DNA from: Heligmosomoides polygyrus polygyrus
Taxonomy: Eukaryota > Nematoda > Chromadorea > Rhabditida > Heligmosomidae
Reading direction: 5' to 3'
Length of the DNA: 64,000 nt
Assembly: GCA_947396885.1 (NCBI GenBank)
Contig: OX377204.1
Location: 18,979,706 to 19,043,705 of the forward strand
Shown in pieces: positions 32,919 to 43,650 of the stretch. The position numbers and the translations under genes are program-made. Below the pieces are notes generated by a model. That model ran no database searches. It worked only from the letters and a program-made list of their open reading frames with translations, and had not been told where the DNA came from. The number at the start of each line of letters is the position of its first letter. The first letter of the stretch is position 1.

Positions 32919-33805
32919 GCGTCTCTGCACTTTTACCATAGTATCGGATTTCTATAGAGATTTCCATATCTGAACTTGTTTTTGGAGTTTGTTACGGTAA
33001 GATGTTTTTATTACTTATTATTTGTCGACAACTCGTAATTCACCAGCAATATCCGAAATATGTCAGATGCGATTTTGTATGAAACTTTTACTCCAATAAA
33101 TTGTCCCCATTGTCAGTGTAAGAAATTTTGACACAGGAACAACATGAAACAGCGGCGGAATGCCAGAAAAATGCTTCAAATGAAATTTATTAGTGTCGGT
33201 GAGGTAAGTGCCACCAGTGTACTCACAGTGCAGGAGGGGACCACATAATCTTCAACTTGACCTACCAACTCGATCAATATTCTCGCCTCTGTTATGCTTA
33301 CAAAACCGCGCGGTTATAACAAGCTACTGCCTCTACAATGTCGGCTAACCCTCGAGTGGTCACCTATTGACACTGAAGTGCGGATCTCCACTGGCTGCTG
33401 TCCCTTCGAGAGACGAGATGAAGCTGGTGGAAAGGATAGCAAGCATCCTACAGGATTTCGAACTGCGACAGGTGGAAGACGAAGTGAAGAAGTTGGAGGT
33501 AGTGGAAGAAGAGGATTAAGAGTTTCAACCAGAAGAGGATTGTGCCGGAGTCACCACACGACTAACCAGTGTAGGCACTATCACGTTTTCGGGAGGACAT
33601 CGTATCGGAGGAAAAGGTTTGGCTATGCTATAATTGTTATTCTATACAAGTTTGAGAACTGGGGAAGGTGTACTGTATCGCGATTCCACCAGGCTTGGGC
33701 TGCAGCGGAGTACCACTGAGCAGGAACTGTGAAGCCAAAAACAAGTTAAGATATGGAATTTTCTATGGAAATCCGATACTATGGTAAAAATGCAAAAACT
33801 AGGCG

Positions 33806-33872
33806 CAGCATGGGACCGAACCCTCAACCTCACAAGCAAGAGGCGTGCCTTCTACCACTACACCTCTCTGTC
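33806..33872 (-). ncRNA. tRNA-like module, right arm
   Basis: Inverse partner of the module at 32,850-32,918: on the minus strand GTGTAGTGGTAGAAGGCACG, CTTGTGAGG and GAGGGTTCGGTCCCATGC. The B box is good and the A box is diverged. Confidence 0.5.
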
Positions 33873-34061
33873 CACGACACCGTGGTCCTGCGCTGCCGTG
33901 AAGAGCTCGCTCTGCGGACCCTTAACCATTTCACCCTCGTACTCGTTAGCCTCAAGGATTCGGCAAAGGCAAAACATGTTCTGTTACTATTTGGAGGACG
34001 GGGATTCTCCCTATAGTACTCGTTCTTGCCGTTCCGGCGTACCGTTCAGACAGTTCCCTTG

Positions 34062-34531
34062 TAAGCAGGATGCTACGCCGTTACATCAAGGCCTTCAGCT
34101 CCACCGGTTTCCATCAGCAGCTGGCTCATCCCGGTATTAAGGTGCGAGTGCTGATAGGGCATTATAACGAGGATCATGTAGCGTTCAGGCAAAACAGCGC
34201 CAATGGTGTAACGGCGTAGGCAAGCAGGGGAGTGAAGTTCGATCCTCGTCTGATGCAGGAATTTTGTACGCAATATTACGCAACAATTAAACAGTGTGGT
34301 TGTTATGGAGTAAACTATGGATTTGAAAGGGTGAGCATCTTACCGGCTATAAGTTACAACGGAGCAAAAAAGCGTCGATGAGACAGTGAATGCTGTTTAA
34401 AATTTGACAGTCACTTCTATACTGCGCTTCGCCTGATAACTCGTAGCAGCACTCTCGTAACCCTTTTTCTGAAGGCACATTCATCTATATCATTAGATTA
34501 CAAAGAATATCGAACTTCAGTTCGATAGATG
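34062..34531. other. Unassigned interval
   Basis: A possible further tRNA-derived fragment (AAGTTCGATCCTCGTCTG) lies near 34,232. Otherwise nothing recognisable. Confidence 0.3.
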
Positions 34532-35416
34532 CCATTTTCACGTCGCATTAGGCACGCACTTTTCAAATCAAAGTGGACATTCTTTTGAGCTAGCTTGAAG
34601 ATTTTTGAAATAAAAGCGAACTACTCCAAATTGAAATGACCTTTAGGCAGGTTAAACTACAAACTCAATAAAATGGTTAAAATAACGTTGGTTGAAGGAA
34701 AATATGGTAAAACTTTCTTTGAAATTTTTTAGTTTACCTACCCCATTCAGTGTAATAACTTTGAAAATTTTTACTTTTGAAGAAAAAAACAAAAGATAAA
34801 AATTGTCATTAAGCACAACAAAAAGTCAAGCCTGTGTCACATTAAAAGACCAGATCATGGCAAGGTCAGAACATGCGCTTAAAAAGTTCGCCGCAACTTT
34901 TATTTGATTGGTAGTGTAAATGGCACCTAAACTAACCATCAAACTGAATATATGCGTGATTATATCTATATCAGTAGATGTCAAACTTCATGCAAGAAGA
35001 AGTTCTGTTGTTAATAGGCAAGCTTAGCAGCTATCGCTGCACTTCGTTCTTTCGCTGGTTAGCTCCTAGGAGCCTTATCAGTATAGGGCACCACCAATCT
35101 CCTATCCATTGGTGTGGACTGTCAGTCCTTGGATGTCTCTGAGGGTCAGACTTTTGTTACTGGAAAAAAGCATATGCCAACTCTATCGTTCTCTTTGTCA
35201 ATGATTGCGACCAGTCTCAGCATATCCCTTCTGCACTGTCGTCTTTGGTCTATTAAATGAATGGATATTTTCTTCGGTTTTATATTAGCTTTTTTTCTCT
35301 AGTTTTGGCAATTCTTGAGCTTGAAGGGTCTACTGTTAAGTTTGTTTGAGTTGAGCATTTGCCTACTCTTTATTGATGTTGTACTGTGCTGTTGTACTAG
35401 CGCGCCTTTTGGCGCA

Positions 35417-35492
<76 letters not shown>

Positions 35493-35832
35493 AGGATACA
35501 CATCGCGACGCCTTGAACAAGAGCGTAACGCAACCTCTTTTTGGAACTAAAATTGGCCACATTTCTGCTTTTTAAAAGAATCTTTGAACCACTATTTTTC
35601 TTAAAAAATGACTCAAAAAATAAAAATTTTACCAAATTTCAAGCAACGTATTGTGTGGGTGACTTAAAACATTAAGGAAGATTACACTGAAATTTTTTTG
35701 GAGAGCCTCTGTTTAATGCTGAAAAAACCCATTTCAATTTAGAAGAGTTCGCTCTAGGTTCAAATGTCTTACCATTAGGATAGTTCCACTGAGCGTCAAT
35801 TTGAGTTGAGAAGTATTCAGTTGTGAAAATGG
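34532..35832. mobile_element. CCATTTTCAC-family element interrupted by LINE-type tail
   Basis: Starts CCATTTTCACGTCGCATTAG and ends with the inverse ...GTTGTGAAAATGG, with TA on the right side. Internal matches to the copies at 17.2 and 23.8 kb include AAATTGAAATGACCTTTAGG and GGTTAAACTAC. The stretch from about 35,040 to 35,495 is foreign and ends in a long AAAT tract, as LINE 3' ends do. Confidence 0.65.
35417..35492. repeat. (AAAT)n microsatellite, about 19 units
   Basis: Pure ATAA/AAAT tetramer tract after GCGCGCCTTTTGGCGCATAA. Equivalent tracts follow the LINE remnant at 61.7 kb, which suggests this is a retrotransposed 3' tail. Confidence 0.9.
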
Positions 35833-36559
35833 TATACATTCCTTGCTTTTGATTAGGGTGGGTTGATGGAACGATAGAAACCAGTGTTTTATCCTTGCTA
35901 GTAGTTGGTGTTAACCAAAAAAGATGAACGGCGCGGCCTGGAAGCGATTTAATCACACAATCGCTCCTAAGTGGGTGGAAGCAATGACTTCTCTTGTGGG
36001 CTGTTCCTATAGGGTCACTCAAATATAGCACATAATTTTAACGAAAAAGGTGGTAAGTAAAGAATAATGACAAATCTTACTCGAACACAACTGCTCGTGC
36101 GCCCACGACACTTCGTCACCAGGCTCCGTGCAGTTACCAAGAGGCACGAATGTCTCTGAAAAAAGTTGGCTAGTGCAGATAATTCAGCGTAAAGAACTGT
36201 CCTATCAGAAGCTGATCATTTCGACTCAAATCCACGCTATCGCTCCACTTCTTGCTCATCTGAAGCAATAAATCTTCCACTAAACCAATCATTGCCAACG
36301 GTATCAAGTACCGTTTAAGGAGTGCTGGTTTCAATAAAGATTCACTTTCTATTTGAGCAGATCGCCTCTAAATGCTCTACTATGTTCTTAACTAAAAAAA
36401 CACGGATAATTAATAAGTTGTAATTCGATTTTGGTGCGATTTTTCTCTACCTTCAGAAATACAAGCTGTTTTGGAAGGAAACTTTGGGTATTTTAAAGAT
36501 CCATGTTCTGGTCGCAGGAAGGACTTTTTTCTACTTGGAGGCAGAACTTCTGCTGGCAA

Positions 36560-36778
36560 CTATCCGATTTCCGGCCACAAACCCAGGGCGCATCCCTTTG
36601 GGGGTCCAAATCCTTCGTCGACCTCCACGGGGCCTGTGTCGCTGAAGGGCACGGTACGCGACGGAACAGCTCGTGAAAGCGGCTGGGTTGACGTGGATTT
36701 ACGCCGTTGCTTAAGAGCGTTCTCCAGCGTGGTTCGTATCAGCTCGCACTCCTGGTTACAGTACGGCTCAAAGTTGTC
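36560..36778 (-). CDS. Possible last exon of an unidentified gene
   Basis: On the minus strand a CCTTACTTTCAG acceptor is followed by 72 codons and a TAG stop. The product reads DNFEPYCNQECELIRTTLEN, then a basic KQRRKS stretch, a Ser/Pro-rich linker and VEVDEGFGPPKGCALGLWPE near the end. Codon content is ordinary and no repeat signature is seen, unlike most of the window. It joins in phase 0 to the exon at 36,835-36,915. I do not recognise the family, so this is an inference from splice signals and composition only. Confidence 0.45.
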   Translation of the reverse strand, partial: DNFEPYCNQECELIRTTLENALKQRRKSTSTQPLSRAVPSRTVPFSDTGPVEVDEGFGPPKGCALGLWPEIG

Positions 36779-36834
36779 CTGAAAGTAAGGATCTAGTTTG
36801 AAGCTACTAAGCAATTTCTTAGCGGAACAATCAC

Positions 36835-36915
36835 CTCATTAACCGTATCGGCTAGAGCTTTCAGCTGAGGCTCGGGCGTCGGAGTGACGAAGCCTCTGGA
36901 AGCCTCATCGGGTGT
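36835..36915 (-). CDS. Possible penultimate exon of the same gene
   Basis: A minus-strand ATACTTTTAG acceptor, 27 codons (TPDEASRGFVTPTPEPQLKA, then LADTVNE) and a GAG/GTGATT donor, phase 0. The 56-bp intron to the next exon has a normal nematode size. The joined peptide ...LADTVNEDNFEPYCNQE is smooth. An alternative donor (ACG/GTTAAT) 9 bases earlier also keeps the frame. Confidence 0.45.
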
Positions 36916-38340
36916 CTAAAAGTATTTCTGCATGAAATATCAGGAAGATCGAGGTCTGTACTTGGATGTGAAACAGTCTTATAGAGATTGTCTTAAAAAA
37001 GCACTGTTGGAAAGGTGATAACTGCCAGTAAAGGTACAGAAGAAGTCAAGAGCTCATATGAAAGCGCAAGAAAATGAAAATTTTCTAACATAGAAGCGGT
37101 AGGGGTGCACCATGCTAATTTTTTCGTTTTAGACTCGATAGATTTTTTCCATAAGGGAACTGCATCGATTGATTTGTGCTTCTTTTGAAGTTTGGAACTT
37201 AAAAACACACTACTGCTTGCGGCAAAACGCGGGTATTGGGTTCTGACATTGTTGCTTGTAAGGCTTTCAGTGTTTTGAGAGCTTTATAAAAGTGCAGGAC
37301 GGCGGAGATTCTGTGACGTGCAAGTGGTCAAGATTGCGCCGTGCGTTCGTCTGAAATCTTTCACTTCAGCCTCGATTGGCTGCATGGTGCATGGGCTTAA
37401 TGCTCTTTACAGTCTTGTTATTAAATGACCAAATTAATCTGTACTGCACGTCCTTTATCATTTAGAACTGACAGTTTACTAGAACGTGCGGCAAAATGCG
37501 GGGTATTTTAAAAAACATGAGCGCTATATGGATCGCCATACCATTACTGCTGGTCAATATTTTGGACGTGTTAAGGATTCACATGACGTTGTAGTACACT
37601 GCTGCACACTGCCAATTTCTAAACGTCGAAAGAACTGCACAGCACAGGTGACTCTGGTCAAATCACGACAACATTGTAACAACCATTCAGCCCATGCAAG
37701 TTCAATCAATTCCGAAATGAAAGGTTTCAGATGGGGGCATGGCGCAATCCTGAACACAGAGTTTTAGCTGTCCTGTGCTTTTATATGAGTCTTAAATGTA
37801 TTAAAAAGCTCCACCAGCAGCAGTGTTAGAACATTTCAAACAGTACCTGCATTTTTAGGATTCCCTACACTTTACCACAATCTGAGGTGTGTTTTCTTAA
37901 TTTTAAACTTTGAAAAAGCTTTGAAAAAATCAATCAGTCAATTTGGACGCACAGAAACTATAAAACATCCAAGCGAAGTTCAATCAATCGAGTGTAAAAC
38001 GCTAAAAATCCGGCAAGTACGTGGCGCAATCCTTATAGCTCATATGTATGTCAGAACATGTATGTATGCTGTATGTCAGAGCATTTCTGTTTTCTTACGC
38101 TTCCATATGAGCTTTAGCACCTTTAGTGGCAGTAAAGTTATCACCTGTATAAGGCGTCTTGCCTCTTTGCCTTCCGATAGCGATTTTCTATTTAGTGGTG
38201 AAAATAGAAATTCCACGGAGGGAGCCCAAATAATTAGTTGTGTGCAACAACCAATTATGACAATAAATAATAATAGCCATAGGATCACAGTAATTCCCAA
38301 GAAATGTTCACTAAACCTCAGCCATGTAAAGTTGATTCCG
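36916..38340. other. Unassigned interval
   Basis: Earlier exons of the minus-strand gene might lie here, but none was identified. GTGCGGCAAAATGCGGG near 37,487 and TTGCGGCAAAACGCGGG near 37,217 are short repeats of each other. Confidence 0.3.
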
Positions 38341-38359
38341 AGCACCAACACCCTCCAAG

Positions 38360-38433
38360 ATGCGGTATTTCTCGCCGAGCGAGAATGTCCTGCATGACGA
38401 CGATCCAATCCTAAATCGGATAATAAAAGCAAG
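38360..38433 (+). CDS. Candidate first exon, unidentified
   Basis: ATG at 38,360 opens MRYFSPSENVLHDDDPILNR then IIKA and runs to a strong donor AG/GTACGT at 38,433. An in-frame TGA lies 27 bases upstream, so ATG would be the start. No downstream exon was found, so this stays tentative. Confidence 0.25.
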
Positions 38434-38944
38434 GTACGTATTATACTTCTACTAAAAAGTGTTCCCTAGTTTTAGATGTTTAAAAGTTGATATGCAGAAA
38501 TGTGTGTGGTGATTTCTAGCTGCTAAAACTGTAAAGCCAATGCCAGAGCACGCGAAACAACCACTCTGTGACTCTCCCCTTTTTCATTAGGTCCTTTGTC
38601 ATTTAGCAATATAGCGGCGTAAAGAGGAAAGTATGCATGTTGTTTGGCTTCATGACAGAGGTCTACAGCGACAGTTGTCGTTGTTGCTCAGCAGGAAGAA
38701 ATAGGGAGATGCGGAAGCCTTTGCATCTGAAATTTCTGCAACTTGGGAGGGCCGATGGTAGAAGCGAACAGCACTAGGTGCTCCAAGAGAAGGTACAAGC
38801 GTAAGAGATGCTATAGTAGGTTATGGGCTAGAGATCACCCAAAACACAATGTTCATCAAGTAGCAGAACTGCACTGAATGCAATCTGGACTGGCAAGAAG
38901 AGATCGTGGAGAAACTCTGACAAATATGTGAATAAAAGTCGGCA

Positions 38945-39195
38945 CTACTCACTCACATTGTGGGATGCGCCACGCATTCTACCTCTATGGGATGTCGTGG
39001 AGCCAATTTGAATGCGAACTAGGGATGTCGACCGATTTACCTTGCTACAGAAATAATATTCGGGAAATAATATAGATTATAATAATAATAGACAATCTAC
39101 AATCTCCGGAGAGATGGAAGACTTCGTCGGCCTGGGAAATCGGAGCCAAAACGGAGTGTCGGATTGGGCGCACCCGACAGTCAACAAATCACACG
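38945..39195 (+). repeat. Dispersed repeat R1, copy E (rearranged)
   Basis: GGATGCGCCACGCATTCTAC opens the copy, which is then interrupted by a TAATAAT-rich stretch. GGAGAGATGGAAGACTTCG, GGCCTGGGAAATCGGAGCC and GGGCGCACCCGACAGTC complete it. Confidence 0.6.
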
Positions 39196-39656
39196 ACTAC
39201 GCTATCCGGAGCCCAGCGACTGGTATAGCTTACATGAGAAATTTGCGTGGAAAACAGTGTGTTTTTCTGCTTTGCAAAGCGAGGCGTGTTGAGAAGGAAA
39301 CTAGAGAAATTACTTCAGTGTTCGACCAATAACTTCGTGAACAAACGACTAACGAACTTCCGAAAGCTGCCGCGCTTCCTCATCGGCTTCGATGCCTCGT
39401 CAGTATCCACGGAGTCCGTACCGTTCGCCTGAAATCGGTTTTTGAGGTCTGGTGCGCTGCCTGGCGTACGAGGACAAACAAAAGGTTTTTGTGCCGGGAA
39501 CCGGGTGGTCCGAAAGGAATCGGGTGAGAAAAGGTGTCATGAAAAGGTCTTGGAAGATTTCGTCTTTACCGTTTCTGGTGTTCAGATCGGTCACCTTAGG
39601 TAGGTAGATTATAATAATATTCGACAGAACTATATTGTACTGTAATATATTATACA

Positions 39657-39716
39657 CCAGACGTTTGGCGGTCGCTAGGCCGCCAAACGTCTGGTTGGGG
39701 GCTTCGCTCCCAAACC
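39657..39716. repeat. Two consecutive hairpins
   Basis: CCAGACGTTTGGCGG and its exact inverse form a 15-bp stem (39,657-39,671 with 39,680-39,694, 8-nt loop). Right after it TTGGGGGCTTCGCTCCCAA forms a second stem with a CTTCG-type loop. Such paired hairpins occur near ends of rolling-circle (Helitron-like) elements, but no other Helitron feature is visible. Confidence 0.7.
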
Positions 39717-40337
39717 CAGAGAATAGAACAACCCCAATCTTCCTCCTTTCTTCTTTAGGCCTTCTTACAGTAAAATACTGGCTTTACTATATAGATTAGT
39801 GCAGTGGGATATGGTAGGGCAGAATTTTCATTGCGCTTATGAAGCCCATCCACCCTCCATCACACGCATGCGATTTATTCTCCGAAGCGCTCGTTCTCTA
39901 CGTGTCGAGAAACAGGTAATGAGAGTCCCAATCCGGTGCTTAATCAGCAAAATCATAATTAAAATTAATCGGTATTGGTCGACACCGCTTACTGTCCCCG
40001 ACGGCAATAATACTCCTCCGAATCCCGTGGTCGCTCTCTTTCTACCCCACTCCCTCCCGAAATACTTCCTTTCCTATGTGCTGGCAAAGAAACGGAGTGA
40101 TATAGTGAGGGGCACGCATATGTGACACTGAGTACCGATTCACGTGGAACTACGTTGCCACGTCGTTTATGACACTCCTTCTGCACTCTGACGCACGTGC
40201 CACGATTTCTGTAAGCCGAAATCCGACACACACTGAACGATGTTGAGGGAAAATGCTGGTCTCCCCCCCCCCCTTATTGGCGCTCAACCCTCTTATGGTT
40301 CCCTTTATTGGTCCTCTCTTATTGGTCGTCCTTACTC

Positions 40338-40590
40338 GGAATCCCTACGCATGTTGGACAACTCCTTCAGCGCGTCTTCTGAATCCCTACGCACGTTGAA
40401 CGACGTCTAGCGCACGTCTTCTGAATCTTGACTCACGACGTCTAGCGCAGGTCTTCTGAATCCCTACGCACGTTAGACAACATCATCAGCACGTTTTTTG
40501 AATCCCTACACAAGTTGGACGACGTCTTCAGCACTTCTGAATTCAGACGCACCTGAACGACGTCAAGGGCACGCCTCCTGGATCCCTACG
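40338..40590. repeat. Minisatellite, unit about 43 bp
   Basis: Units of the form GAATCCCTACGCACGTTGGA then CGACGTCTTCAGCGCGTCTTCT recur about six times with drift. Preceding sequence from 40,130 has older relatives (CTGACGCACGTGCC). An 11-C run lies at 40,263-40,273. Confidence 0.8.
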
Positions 40591-40989
40591 CTCTGCACTC
40601 GATCCCCATTCATACCCTGACGCGTTGGCCCTTGAATATCTCGTAAACTTGGACGATCAGTCGCCAAGGATATAGTTCGCCAGCAATCGCCCATGGTTAA
40701 GCTCAAAGAAAGCCCGGCTGGCACACGACGCACTGAAGTAGGCATCTTTTGGCTTCAATCCCCTCCCCGTGATGGACACGTGACATTAGCCGATTATATA
40801 TAGTAGGATTGCATAAGATCTAGTCCTGCCCGTCCGTCTGTCGCTGAATCCATCGGCTCAAAATTGATGGCGGTTGGACTGACTTCACAGCACATGTATA
40901 GAATCAGCCAGGCAGTCAATGTTGGATACGACCCTTGTATGGGTTTCTCAGGGACGATTGCAAACAATTAGGCACTCTTCCAAGACGAA

Positions 40990-41600
40990 ATCAGACTGCA
41001 CACCCTTTCAAATTAAAACAGGATACTCACGGATTAAACTGGAGATCCTCCGAGAAAGACCATACAATTTTTTGTTCAAGCCAAACATAGTTTGAATTTC
41101 TTTGGTTTTATAATTCGCCTCTCCCAGTAAGTGAAATCAAAAACGATTGAAATAAAACCACTTTCCTTAAGAAAATCATTTTTAAGGGAAGTTGTGGTTT
41201 ATTTAGTTGTGCATCATGCACTCTTCCAATTGCTATTTTTATTTGATTGATCGAAAAATTTTTGTTTTCGTGGAATTCACCCTGTCAGCGGTGCAACAAA
41301 ACTGTTGTAGAAAACACATTTACTCACTTGGTTGTTTAAAATAAACAGTATTTACACTATAGGACAAACAGCAGTCACTACGAGTTAGACAAGTGCGACC
41401 TTTCGTTTTATTGTGTTCAATTTTACGTTTCTGCACTTTAAAATAAGTTTTAAGCGATAACTTCTCTTTGAAAAAAGAAAAAATCGTCGAACTTCAAACA
41501 CCGTCTTTATCAAATATGTGTGGCGGGTGAATCAGAAATGTCCATTGAAAAGCATCCAATTTGACATGAAACGCGTCCAATTTATTTGGAAGAATGCTTA
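40990..41600. repeat. Remnant of the CCATTTTCAC family
   Basis: AT-rich sequence with CCAATTTGACATGAAACGCG at its right side and internal segments similar in style to 17.2 and 34.5 kb. The ends are not clear. Confidence 0.35.
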
Positions 41601-41624
41601 ATTTGGCACTTTAACGCGAAAATA

Positions 41625-42911
41625 TTAGGTTGTAACGAATTAAATGGCACTGGCTCGCGCCATTTTTTGCCGCGTCTTTACGCGTTTGATCAAGAACAAA
41701 CCGTAACATGTGGCATATCATTTAGAAGCGCAAACATTGCTCTACCGGAGAGTACCGAACTTTCTATGTAAAAGTGGAAAAACTTTAGAGTTTTATTGAC
41801 TTTTTTGCAGATGGATGGACAAAAGGGTAATCCGAGGCATTTACTTGTATGAATTCAAGCTGGGCACTACAGCTAAGGAGGCGGACGAGAAGATCAACGC
41901 CGCATTCGGTCAAGGATGTTCCACAATTCGGACGGCGTACCGTTGGTATCAGAAGTTCCGGAATGGAGATGAGAGCTTGGAAGAACATGAAGGTCGTGGG
42001 AGGCATAGTGATGTTGATGAGGACAAGCTGAGAGATGTGGTAGAGGAGGATCCACACAAATGTACCAGGGAGATAGCGAAGGTTCTTGGCGTCATTCACA
42101 ACACAGCTGCCAGGCATCTGAAGGAAATTGGAAAGACCAAAAAGCTGGAAAGATGGGTGCCCCACGAGCTGTCTGAGGAGCAAAGAAACCGACGATATGA
42201 GATCTCGTCCGCACTGCTTCTACGGAACGAAACGGACCCATTCCTTGATCGCATCGTAACCTGTGACGAGAAATGGATAATGTACGACAACAGGCGACGA
42301 TCGGCACAGTGGGTGGACAGCGATGAGAGCCCCAAGGTTTTTGCGAAGCCGGAATTGCACCAAAAGAAAGTAATGGTGACAGTATAGTGGTGTTCGCTGG
42401 GAATTATTCACCACAGCTTCCTCCCTCCCGGTGAATCCATCACGGCAGAAAAGTACTGCATTGAAATTGAAGAAATGATGAAAAAGTTGAAGGATATCCG
42501 GCCGGCCTTGGTAAACCGAAGGCGAGTTCTCCTTCTGCACGACAATGCTCGCCCCCATGTAGCACGAATGACGTTGCAGAAATTGACAGAGCAGAGCATT
42601 GAAACTCTTCCACATCCTCCGTTTTCTCCCGACCTCTCCCCAACAGACTACCATTTCTTTAAGCATCTTGGCGACTTCTTGGTAGGGAAAATATTCAAAT
42701 ACCAACAGGATGCCGAAAGTGCCTTCGAAGATTTCGTCAATTCCAGAACTTCTGATTTTTATGCTACTGGGATAGAAAAGCTTGTGTCACGTAGGAAAAG
42801 ACGTGTAGAATCAGAAGGTTTTTATTTTGATTAATAGACTTACCTACAAGCCGAAATATTAACTGTTTAAATTTACAGTGGTTCAGTGCCATTTATTTCG
42901 TTACAATCTAC
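41625..42911 (+). mobile_element. Mariner element, nearly intact
   Basis: Length 1287 bp. The left end TTAGGTTGTAACGAATTAAA and the right end (inverse GTAGATTGTAACGAAATAAA) match over about 27 bp. TA is present on both sides (41,623-41,624; 42,912-42,913). One transposase frame fills most of the element. Protein motifs place it close to the Hsmar1-like (cecropia) group of mariners. Confidence 0.92.
41815..42834 (+). pseudogene. Mariner transposase with one in-frame stop
   Basis: A 339-codon frame interrupted only by TAG at 42,385-42,387, where related transposases have Trp in the VMVTVWW motif, so a single G-to-A change would explain it. From the N-terminus: a helix-turn-helix region with GQGCSTIRTAYRWYQKF, the linker motif WVPHEL, the first catalytic Asp in VTCDEKWIMYDN, the second in LLLHDNARPH, and the third in LSPTDYHFFKHL, giving the mariner D,D34D triad. 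The C-terminus ends ESEGFYFD. All three catalytic residues are kept. The start at 41,815 matches family length. Translation would stop after 190 residues, so it is inactive unless read through. Confidence 0.9.
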
Positions 42912-43084
42912 TATTATACAGTACCGCGCATGTCTTTTGGTCAATTCCCGAAAAAGCCGCTTTGGAGCGTTCCAAAGCGGCTTTTTTAAATAACTTTCTT
43001 CAAAATCAAGTGCTTGTGAAAGGAAACATATATTTGAGCTCAACAGGCCGAGCTCTATCTTTTGACGTATAAATCAATGGAGTT

Positions 43085-43650
43085 GAACAATGCATATAGG
43101 CCGGACATAAACAATCGAGTGGGCGCGAGAGCCCGTAGAGCGACAGTTTGGGGAATTTTATTGAAATTCCCAGCAGCCCTACTCAGAAATTGGCTTAAGA
43201 CTGTCCAGCTTGCCTTTGGAGTGCGCCGTGAACAATGCATACAAAATCGAACCTATCAATCGAGTCGGCGCGACCACTCGCAGAGTGAGGACGAGAGGGC
43301 GCGAGAAGCTGTAGAGTGACCGTTTCAGGGGTTTTAGCGAAATTCCCAGATGTTCTGCTCAGAAATTGCCTTAGGACTGCCCAGCTTGCCTTTGGAGTGC
43401 GCCGGTAACAATGCATACAGAATCGATCCTATCAATCGAGTCGGCGCGACCACTCGCAGAGTGAGGACGAGTGGGCGCGAGAACCTGTAGAGTGACCGTT
43501 TCGGGAGTTTTATCGAAATTCCCTGTCGTTCTACTTAGGAAATGCTCCTAGTCTGTCCAGCTTGCCTTTGGAGTGCGCCGTAAACAATGCATATAGAACC
43601 GAACCTATCAATCGAGTAGGCGCGACAACTCGCAATTTGCACGCGCGAGT
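43085..43650 (+). repeat. 176-bp tandem repeats, left arm
   Basis: Units contain CCAGCTTGCCTTTGGAGTGC, then GAACAATGCATA, CCTATCAATCGAGT and GTAGAGTGACCGTTT. They start near 43,085 (partial), 43,204, 43,381 and 43,557. Confidence 0.9.

Larger units (their letters stand above)
32658..34061. mobile_element. Long-TIR foldback element with TAA flanks and tRNA-like arms
   Basis: Ends CAAGGAAATTGTGTGAACGG and the inverse of CAAGGGAACTGTCTGAACGG, flanked by TAA on each side (32,655-32,657; 34,062-34,064). The arms are about 340 bp and well conserved. Each contains a CCGTTAACCAT-type segment (GGTTAAGGGTCCGCAGAGCG and its inverse) and a tRNA-like module. The interior (33.0-33.7 kb) holds a coding-like stretch near 33,421 (LVERIASILQDFELRQVEDE) ending in a stop. 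I do not recognise it. The TNA-type flanks suggest PIF/Harbinger. Confidence 0.8.

Noticed and set aside
35417..35492. CRISPR-like or coding repeat (LFIYLFIYLF peptide)
   Set aside because: It is a simple tetranucleotide microsatellite; the peptide is an artefact.
38076..38432. Membrane-segment frame on the minus strand (ITVILWLLLFIVIIGCC)
   Set aside because: The hydrophobic run comes from AT-rich DNA (AATAATAATAGCC); no start or splice evidence, and a better plus-strand exon candidate overlaps.
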